Of a stretch of 10,487 nucleotides of DNA, positions 5,673 through 10,487 are shown piece by piece (the stretch's first letter is position 1; each line of letters starts with the position of its first letter). The translations under genes were made by a program, and so were the position numbers. Origin of the DNA: Coriobacteriia bacterium (GTDB lineage Bacteria > Actinomycetota > Coriobacteriia > Coriobacteriales > UBA8131); assembly GCA_003509825.1 (NCBI GenBank), contig DOMT01000054.1, positions 1 through 10,487 on the forward strand, written 5' to 3'. Under the pieces are notes generated by a model. It did not search any database. It was given only the letters and a program-made list of their open reading frames with translations, and was not told the origin of the DNA.

Positions 5673-6616
5673 GGGAAGCACTCGACAGGATGATCGCCGC
5701 GCTCGAATCCGGTTGCACACCTGCGGTGAGCGTCGACGATCTGCCCTACTTCTCGGCCGAACAGCTCAAAGACCATCCGGATATCACTGCCGAAAGTCTC
5801 GACGTTCTTCTCGCCGACCTGGATACATCCGACATCCCCACGCTCGAACGGGCGCTGCGTGCCCTGGATGAACCCACACCATCCTGGCTCGGATTTAAAA
5901 TCGTCACCGACGCCATCCTGGCCGTCAACAGTGAGGACACCGACGTCGTCGGCATGCGTGGAGAGGGTAACGGCAGCGCCGATGGCAGGCCCGGCATCTT
6001 TTTTGCCAACGAGGACAAGGAAATCGTCTTCTCCCGCCCCTATTCCGAGCGCGATAAGTTTCAGATGCTCGACATAACCCGTGGCCCGCATATGCATAAC
6101 GAACAGTACGCCGGGGTCGCTTGGCTTTCGTTGCCGTTGGAGCGCGTGGGCAGGGCCTTTATCTTCGGAGCCGGCGAGGTGCCGCTGTGGGTAGCGCGGA
6201 TGGCACATGATGTGGGCTTTGAAACCGTGGCACTCGATAACGACTCGGACTTTCTCAACGCCGAACGCTTCCCGCTCTCCGAGCGTATTCTGCTCAAGGA
6301 TTTCGCGGCGCTACCCGACCTGGGCATCGGTGAGCGCGACTACGTACTGGTGCTTACGCGCGGTCACATGTTTGACCCCGAGGCGCTGATATACGGCATC
6401 GTATGCGGCGCCCACTACGTTGGCATGATGGGCTGTGCCGCTAAAAACGAGCGTGTATTCGCGATGGCTCAAGCCCGAGGCATCACACGTGAGCAGATCG
6501 AGGCCACGCACTCCCCCATCGGTCTCAAGTTCGGTGCGAAGACCCCGCCTGAGCTGGCGATGTGCATCGTTGCCGAACTGATCCAGATCCGTGCCGAACG
6601 GAGACAAAACCGTTAA
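5657..6616 (+). CDS. XdhC-family protein (molybdenum hydroxylase maturation, CoxF/XdhC type)
   Basis: This 319-residue protein has an XdhC-type Rossmann region in its second half. It shows AFIFGAGEVPLWVARMAHDV (about 167-186), VALDND acidic loop residues, DYVLVLTRGHMFDPEAL, GAHYVGMMGCAAKNERVF and the ending GLKFGAKTPPELAMCIVAEL. XdhC proteins insert or sulfurate the molybdenum cofactor of xanthine dehydrogenase-like hydroxylases. A related group goes with selenium-dependent hydroxylases. The first 165 residues are less conserved and contain an acidic helical start and a segment like an XdhC/CoxI N-terminal domain. The usual Gly-Ser after the Gly-Met-Met/Ile position is Gly-Cys here. No molybdenum hydroxylase or cofactor gene is visible nearby, so the partner must be elsewhere or the role differs. 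Confidence 0.78.
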   Translation: MATTIREALDRMIAALESGCTPAVSVDDLPYFSAEQLKDHPDITAESLDVLLADLDTSDIPTLERALRALDEPTPSWLGFKIVTDAILAVNSEDTDVVGMRGEGNGSADGRPGIFFANEDKEIVFSRPYSERDKFQMLDITRGPHMHNEQYAGVAWLSLPLERVGRAFIFGAGEVPLWVARMAHDVGFETVALDNDSDFLNAERFPLSERILLKDFAALPDLGIGERDYVLVLTRGHMFDPEALIYGIVCGAHYVGMMGCAAKNERVFAMAQARGITREQIEATHSPIGLKFGAKTPPELAMCIVAELIQIRAERRQNR

Positions 6617-6672
6617 AGGAGTGTTGCACCAAACCGTGCAGATAAGGCGACCTTCTTCTCCCTCTCCTTTAA
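6613..6672. repeat. Perfect 9-bp inverted repeat after xdhC
   Basis: TTAAAGGAG (6613-6621, containing the xdhC stop codon) is exactly complementary to CTCCTTTAA (6664-6672), with 42 nt between. Nested inside are a smaller hairpin, TGCAC-CAAACC-GTGCA (6625-6640), and the left half of a GCGACC/GGTCGC pair (6647-6652 with 6706-6711). The structure could limit readthrough from xdhC toward the VanY-like gene or protect a 3' end. There is no classic T-tract. The remaining spacer to 6860 holds an 8-bp palindrome ACCGCGGT (6701-6708) and no recognised promoter. Confidence 0.35.
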
Positions 6673-6860
6673 TAACGCGAAGGAAACCGTTACGGGCAAT
6701 ACCGCGGTCGCTATGAAATAATCTCATCGGCATTCACCACCCCGTTCGAAGCACCTCCGTTTTCATTGACTCGATGATGCTGTTTCGATGGCGGTTCCTT
6801 GCCGCTTTGCAGTTATCGCCGATTATCACGATCCCGTTCCCCGATGAAAACGAGGTTGAA

Positions 6861-7688
6861 ATGGTTTACCTACGAAGAAAACTCTTCGGCAACTCCCAAA
6901 TACGGCATCACGGCTCGATGATACTCACAGCCGCAGCACTCGTTGTACTACTGGTTCTTACGGCTCCACTGATCACAAACAAGGTATTCGCAGCGCAAGA
7001 TATGTCCGGTGCCACAACCGATAACTCGCAGCAAGACATCGAAGGGTCGTCTCCCGAGCGGGACGCTTCGACCGGCTCCGACTCCGACACCGTACCCTCC
7101 TGTCCCACACAGAATGCCGCCGCTCCGGACACAAGTGCATGGAGCCTACTACTGGTCAACCCGTGGAACAAGATTCCCGACGGATACCTACCCGACCTGA
7201 CCCGGGTCGAGCAGGATTATGAGGTGGATGTCCGCTGCGCAGACGACCTGAAACAGATGCTTGCCGATTGCCGAAATGCGGGATTCGATCCCCGGATCTG
7301 CTCGGCCTACCGCAGCCACACCATGCAAGCCGAACTTTTTTACCTGAATGGTGGCGATCTGAAAGACACCCTGAATCCCAACACCCCCTCAAACGATGCC
7401 GGCCCCAGGGCGGTTGCCACCCCCGACACGAGTGAACACCAGATCGGATTGGCGGTCGACATCGTGGACGGCGCCCACCGGCAGCTCGACGACAGCCAGG
7501 CGGATCACCCCACCCAGCAATGGTTGATGGAAAACTGCCGCCACTACGGATTTGTCCTGCGCTACCCGGCGGACAAGATCGACATCACGGGAATCATCTT
7601 CGAACCCTGGCATTATCGCTATGTGGGCAAACAGGCCGCGCAGGAGATGTATGAACGCGGTTTATGTCTCGAGGAATATCTGAACTGA
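6861..7688 (+). CDS. VanY-like D-alanyl-D-alanine carboxypeptidase, membrane anchored
   Basis: This 275-residue zinc metallopeptidase belongs to the VanY/M15B family, which trims the terminal D-Ala from peptidoglycan precursors. A basic N-terminus and one hydrophobic segment (about residues 20-38) act as signal or membrane anchor, followed by a Ser/Thr/Asp-rich linker (about 45-90) that places the enzyme outside the membrane. Catalytic motifs are SAYRSHTMQAELF (148-160), SEHQIGLAVD with zinc ligands His193 and Asp200, and EPWHYRYVG with general base Glu248 and zinc ligand His251. I chose the ATG at 6861 because GAGG lies 5 nt upstream. An in-frame ATG at 6774 lacks a ribosome site and would put 29 atypical residues before the anchor. 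It could be a housekeeping carboxypeptidase and not a glycopeptide-resistance enzyme. Confidence 0.9.
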   Translation: MVYLRRKLFGNSQIRHHGSMILTAAALVVLLVLTAPLITNKVFAAQDMSGATTDNSQQDIEGSSPERDASTGSDSDTVPSCPTQNAAAPDTSAWSLLLVNPWNKIPDGYLPDLTRVEQDYEVDVRCADDLKQMLADCRNAGFDPRICSAYRSHTMQAELFYLNGGDLKDTLNPNTPSNDAGPRAVATPDTSEHQIGLAVDIVDGAHRQLDDSQADHPTQQWLMENCRHYGFVLRYPADKIDITGIIFEPWHYRYVGKQAAQEMYERGLCLEEYLN

Positions 7689-7732
7689 AACGGCCTGCGA
7701 CTCGACACACAGATGACCGAGCGCTGCCCACC

Positions 7733-8104
7733 TCAGCCGAAGTCGAGAAGATCGCCTAAAAAAGACGAGCGCTTCTTTTTTTTATAGTATTTCGAGTCGT
7801 ACCTATCATCGTATTTTTGCTTTTTGTGGTAATCGTCATCGTCGTAATATCGATTCTTGTTGAGTTGCTGCTGTACGGCATCGATGATATTGCTCCCCAT
7901 CACCTGCTGATCCTGCGTAGGCCTCTGTTCCTGTCGGGACGTTGCCTCTTCGCGCAGCGAACGTATTTCACTCTCCTCACGCTCGATGATTTTATCCAGC
8001 TCTCCCCTGTCCAACCATACCCCACGGCACTCAGGACAATAATCGATCTCGACTCCGCTTCTGGTGGTCATAAGCAACGTCGCTCCGTCTATAGGACATT
8101 TCAT
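7733..8104 (-). CDS. TFIIB-type zinc-ribbon protein (zf-TFIIB domain)
   Basis: This is a 123-residue small protein. The N-terminus MKCPIDGATLLM and the segment YCPECRGVWLDRGELDKII (about residues 22-40) form the zf-TFIIB zinc-binding domain, with CPxD and CPxCxGVWLDRGEL motifs. The function of this widespread bacterial family is unknown. After a charged helical stretch (EREESEIRSLREEA) comes a low-complexity tail of Asp, Tyr and Lys ending SSFLGDLLDFG, a tail style common in this family. Translation is supported by AAGGA 8 nt upstream of the ATG. The gene converges on the VanY-like gene with 44 nt between stops. Its promoter should lie in the 8105-8180 region. TATAAG at about 8128-8123 on the minus strand is a weak -10 candidate. 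Confidence 0.85.
   Translation of the reverse strand: MKCPIDGATLLMTTRSGVEIDYCPECRGVWLDRGELDKIIEREESEIRSLREEATSRQEQRPTQDQQVMGSNIIDAVQQQLNKNRYYDDDDYHKKQKYDDRYDSKYYKKKKRSSFLGDLLDFG
7758..7783 (+). terminator. Weak candidate terminator for the VanY-like transcript
   Basis: AAAAAAGA (7758-7765) pairs perfectly with TCTTTTTT (7774-7781) around an 8-nt loop and the T-run continues to 7783. It lies 70 nt after the VanY-like stop, inside the 3' end of the opposite zf-TFIIB gene, where it encodes the Lys-rich tail. The stem is almost all A-T and would be weak, so termination here is uncertain and the pattern may just reflect Lys codons. Confidence 0.25.
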
Positions 8105-8417
8105 GATGCATTCCTTATCTTATAGCCGACAATCCGCTTACTGCGGTCTTTACATTTTACATCATGGTTACAGGGGACTTGTTTTCGACAAGATCACATC
8201 ATGGGCGCGATATCGTAAAGGCCGGCGATGGCGATTGATTATCGACATGTTTCCGAGTAAAGTCCCGATGTAGATATCGCCATCGATCCGGGGAGGAGTC
8301 CGAAGGATCGATGAGCGGGACGGGGGTATAGAAAAATTCGTCGCACTGTTCGTTTCTTCCCTACTGCTCTTTGCGCTAGGCAGATGCGGTGGAGCGGAAC
8401 GCACGAGAGGAGAGGTC
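8105..8417. other. Spacer between divergent zf-TFIIB and msrA genes
   Basis: This 313-nt stretch has no gene I can support. It contains an inverted repeat CGATGGCGAT (8226-8235) with ATCGCCATCG (8276-8285), perfect over 10 bp with a 40-nt centre, and smaller stems CCGC-TTACT-GCGG and CTTGT-TTTCG-ACAAG (8178-8192). Promoters for both neighbours should lie here but no consensus pair stands out. Confidence 0.5.
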
Positions 8418-8999
8418 ATGCTCGACGATACGACCGTTCGGATCGATACTGAAAACCTCAGGGATATCTATTTTGCCGGAGGTTGCTTTTGGGGTGTCGA
8501 GGAGTACTATGCCCGCATACCGGGCGTTTATGACGTAACCAGCGGTTACGCAAACGGCGATACCGAAAACCCCGGCTATGAGCAGGTTTGCTACGGCGGC
8601 ATGGGTCACGCCGAAACGGTACATGTACGCTACGATCCGAAGATCGTCAGCCTCAAAACCCTGACCGAACAGCTGTTTAAGATCATCAACCCCATCAGTC
8701 TCAACAGACAGGGAAACGATACCGGCAGCCAATACCGAACCGGAGTGTATTACGTGAATGCCTCCGACGAAGAGGTCATCCGGGCCGTCTTCGACGAGGT
8801 TCAAAAGAGCTATGACGAGCGGATCGTAACCGAGCTCCTTGCGCTGGAGAATTATTACCTCGCAGAGGACTACCACCAAGACTACCTGGTTAAAAACCCC
8901 GGCGGCTATTGCCACATCGACTTCGGCTCACTCGAAGATGTCGCCTTGGAGGATGCGGCCACGATTGCAGTGGAGCCTGCAGCTTCCTCGAAGCCGTAG
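8418..8999 (+). CDS. msrA: Peptide methionine sulfoxide reductase MsrA
   Basis: This 193-residue cytosolic repair enzyme reduces methionine-S-sulfoxide in proteins, using thioredoxin. Hallmark motifs are AGGCFWGVEEYY with catalytic Cys23, GYANGDTENPGYEQVCYGGMGHAETV (about residues 43-68) with the conserved Tyr and Glu, and SQYRTGVYY (104-112). A second cysteine in NPGGYCHID (Cys164) is the likely resolving residue. The start is supported by AGGAGAGG 2 nt before the ATG, with GAGAGGAG at better spacing just upstream. The YCHID ending followed by a short Ala/Glu tail resembles the point where MsrB is fused in MsrA-MsrB proteins, but no MsrB domain follows here. It converges on the QueG-like gene with only 8 nt between stops. 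Confidence 0.93.
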   Translation: MLDDTTVRIDTENLRDIYFAGGCFWGVEEYYARIPGVYDVTSGYANGDTENPGYEQVCYGGMGHAETVHVRYDPKIVSLKTLTEQLFKIINPISLNRQGNDTGSQYRTGVYYVNASDEEVIRAVFDEVQKSYDERIVTELLALENYYLAEDYHQDYLVKNPGGYCHIDFGSLEDVALEDAATIAVEPAASSKP

Positions 9000-9007
9000 A
9001 CAGGCAC

Positions 9008-10132
9008 CTAAGCCAGCGCCGCCACTATCTCCTGCCTGACACTCTCATCCTCCTCCACGACCAAACGGGCCTGCAACAGGTGCCTCGCCTCCTCACCGGC
9101 TATCTCACCCAGCGCCCAGGCGACGTGTGCCCGCACCAGCTCGCTTTCACTGCTCAGCTCACGGGCCAGGTCAGGGAGATAGCGCACGTCATGCGAATTG
9201 CCGATGGCAACGGCGGCATTGCGCTGAAAGAGCCGCAGGTTCGTGATGTAGTTATACATCACCGGACGCACCCACTGTTCGTAGTACTCGGCAGACAGAT
9301 GCAGGAGCCGGTCGAATTCGATCTCCTTTACGAGCAGTTCGAGCAGGCTGTCCTTCGGGCGCTTCTCGTTATTTTCGAGCACCTGCTTATTACGCGGACA
9401 AGCTTCCTGGCAGTAATCGCAGCCGTGGATACGCTGCCCGAGCAGCGGGCGCATCTCGCGGGGAATAACGGACACCTGCGGCATCCAGTTATTGAAGGCG
9501 ATGCAACGCCGGGGATCCAACTCAAACGGAGCTCCGAGAGCCTTTGTCGGACAGGCATCGATGCAAAGCGTGCAATCCTCGGGGCAGGTGCTCACCGCGC
9601 AGGGCTCGTCGTAGTTGAGCTCCCGATCGACCAAAAGCGTGGTGATGACGATGAAGGATCCGAGCCCCGATGCGTAGGCGAAGGTGTTTTTGCCGAAGCT
9701 CGCAAGCCCCGATCGCTGCGCCGCCCAGCGCTGCGGCAGCCAGGGAGCGTCGGTGCTCTGCATACCCAAGTCGGCCAAAAAGCCCCGCATGAGCTCAAGA
9801 CGTGCGTGATTGATGTTGCCCGGTTGAGCAAAGTAGCAGCGTGCCTGATAGATACGTCCGAGTTTCTCACAGAGCTCCGCAGGAAAGCGCACCTGTGCAC
9901 TGTTGTAGATGAGCACGATGAGCGACTTGGTTCCCGCAAGCTTCTGAGCGGGTCTGGCCCAGGCCATCGGCTCACGTGCACCGTTTTTCCACCAATCATA
10001 GCGGGCCCCGGCATCGTTGATGATGTCGATATATTCATCGAAATCATCGGCGGGCGCAAACCCTGCGGCGCTATAGCCGATCTCCAATGCGTAGGTGCGA
10101 ATCCGCTCCTCGAGCGATTGTAAGGTTCCCAT
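9008..10132 (-). CDS. queG: Epoxyqueuosine reductase-like protein (QueG family) with HEAT-like C-terminus
   Basis: This 374-residue protein resembles QueG, the cobalamin-dependent enzyme that reduces epoxyqueuosine to queuosine in tRNA. The core (AAQRSGLASFGKNTFAYASGLGSF) matches the family's Gly-Leu-x-x-Gly-Lys-Asn region, with Asp128 just before it. Two [4Fe-4S] clusters are indicated by Cys183/187/190/194-Pro, Cys210 and GCDYCQEACPRN (Cys238/241/245). The last 70 residues form two HEAT or PBS-lyase-like repeats (VRYLPDLARELSSESELVR and VRAHVAWALGEIAGEEARHL), as in QueG of Gram-positive bacteria. The N-terminal third (ARYDWWKNG and following) departs from the usual pattern, so a paralogue with another substrate is possible. 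A ribosome site GGGGAG lies 6 nt before the ATG. It sits 25 nt downstream of the preceding minus-strand gene and may share its transcript. Confidence 0.78.
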   Translation of the reverse strand: MGTLQSLEERIRTYALEIGYSAAGFAPADDFDEYIDIINDAGARYDWWKNGAREPMAWARPAQKLAGTKSLIVLIYNSAQVRFPAELCEKLGRIYQARCYFAQPGNINHARLELMRGFLADLGMQSTDAPWLPQRWAAQRSGLASFGKNTFAYASGLGSFIVITTLLVDRELNYDEPCAVSTCPEDCTLCIDACPTKALGAPFELDPRRCIAFNNWMPQVSVIPREMRPLLGQRIHGCDYCQEACPRNKQVLENNEKRPKDSLLELLVKEIEFDRLLHLSAEYYEQWVRPVMYNYITNLRLFQRNAAVAIGNSHDVRYLPDLARELSSESELVRAHVAWALGEIAGEEARHLLQARLVVEEDESVRQEIVAALA

Positions 10133-10157
10133 CCGATTCTCCCCTCTTTACCTGATC

Positions 10158-10487
10158 TTATCCGGATAGCTGCCGGGGTTCACCACGCGCTTCCAGGCCC
10201 GTCCCACAAGCCCGCATCTTGCGATCCGCATAATATTCGTGCACCAAACTGCGGTATCCGAACGTCTTCATACTTTGATAGTTCAGCCGGTAATTCCCGC
10301 CGTTGAAGCACCCGGTGGGAATGTAGCGAACGTATTGCTGTAGGTAGTGATCGATCTCTCTCAAACTCCTGCCCGTGGTAAGCACCGGGAAAAACCACCG
10401 CGCCCAGGTAAGATCGTTCGAAACGCGACGATCGAAAAACTTGCGGTTGAAGCTGCGTATGAACGCACGCATCGCCCGTTGCGGCTT
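10158..10487 (-). CDS. 3' end of a gene entering from the right; possible reverse transcriptase C-terminus
   Basis: The frame is open to the window edge and ends with TAA at 10160-10158. The 109 visible residues are basic, with DLTWARWFFPVLTTGRSL, YVRYIPTG and FGYRSLVHEYY as the clearest blocks. This resembles, from memory, the C-terminal region of some bacterial RNA-directed DNA polymerases (reverse transcriptases), but the catalytic YxDD region would be outside the window, so it cannot be confirmed here. The last 15 or so residues after EYYADRK look less structured. There is an internal ATG (10472), but upstream codons continue in frame, so this is a partial gene. It is followed at 25 nt by the QueG-like gene on the same strand. 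Confidence 0.6.
   Translation of the reverse strand, partial: KPQRAMRAFIRSFNRKFFDRRVSNDLTWARWFFPVLTTGRSLREIDHYLQQYVRYIPTGCFNGGNYRLNYQSMKTFGYRSLVHEYYADRKMRACGTGLEARGEPRQLSG

Noticed and set aside
8990..9060. MsrB domain lost from an MsrA-MsrB fusion by frameshift
   Set aside because: The sequence after the msrA stop is the 3' end of the opposite QueG-like gene, with no MsrB motif in any frame, so there is no remnant to support it.
8909..10123. A 404-codon open frame on the plus strand opposite the QueG-like gene
   Set aside because: It lies wholly antisense to a gene with clear family motifs, starts inside msrA, has no ribosome site and shows no family likeness. It is a mirror of codon bias in GC-rich DNA.
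1..10487. CRISPR array, insertion sequence, tRNA or rRNA genes
   Set aside because: No regularly spaced repeats, transposase-like frame, terminal inverted repeats with target duplication, or tRNA/rRNA-like sequence was seen.

Overview
The window looks like chromosomal DNA from a Gram-positive, probably anaerobic bacterium of moderate GC (mid-50s percent by eye). The clues are a VanR/VanS-like two-component pair, a membrane-anchored VanY-type carboxypeptidase, an XdhC-family protein, a small TFIIB-type zinc-ribbon protein, and frequent GTG starts. A member of the Coriobacteriia (Actinobacteria) is my best guess, with Clostridia as an alternative. This rests on general gene content and is not firm.

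Layout. Positions 1-1863 (minus strand) hold an operon-like run: leuC-like, then leuD-like (4-nt GTGA overlap), then a gene 2 nt further on that leaves the window after about 24 codons. Positions 1864-2507 are non-coding apart from possible regulatory hairpins. Positions 2586-4985 (plus strand) hold a small hypothetical ORF, an OmpR-family response regulator and a sensor histidine kinase coupled by an ATGA overlap. The kinase frame carries an in-frame amber codon (TAG, 3708-3710) between its first two predicted membrane segments. A GNAT acetyltransferase (minus) and an XdhC-family gene (plus) diverge from a 93-nt spacer whose -10 region is a perfect 13-bp palindrome. They are followed by a VanY-like D,D-carboxypeptidase (plus), a zf-TFIIB protein (minus), MsrA (plus), a QueG-like iron-sulfur protein (minus) and the 3' end of a further minus-strand gene that may be a reverse transcriptase.

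Functional links. LeuC and LeuD are the two subunits of one aconitase-family dehydratase. The response regulator and kinase form one signalling pair, and the nearby VanY protein is a plausible but unproven target because it acts on the cell wall. MsrA (methionine sulfoxide repair), the QueG-like protein and XdhC are housekeeping or cofactor-maturation functions with no visible link to each other.

No CRISPR array, insertion sequence, tRNA, rRNA or obvious new defence system is visible. The most notable points are the amber-interrupted kinase, the symmetric divergent promoter with a strong ribosome site placed for a 9-codon leader ORF in front of xdhC, and the cluster of short perfect hairpins upstream of the two-component genes.
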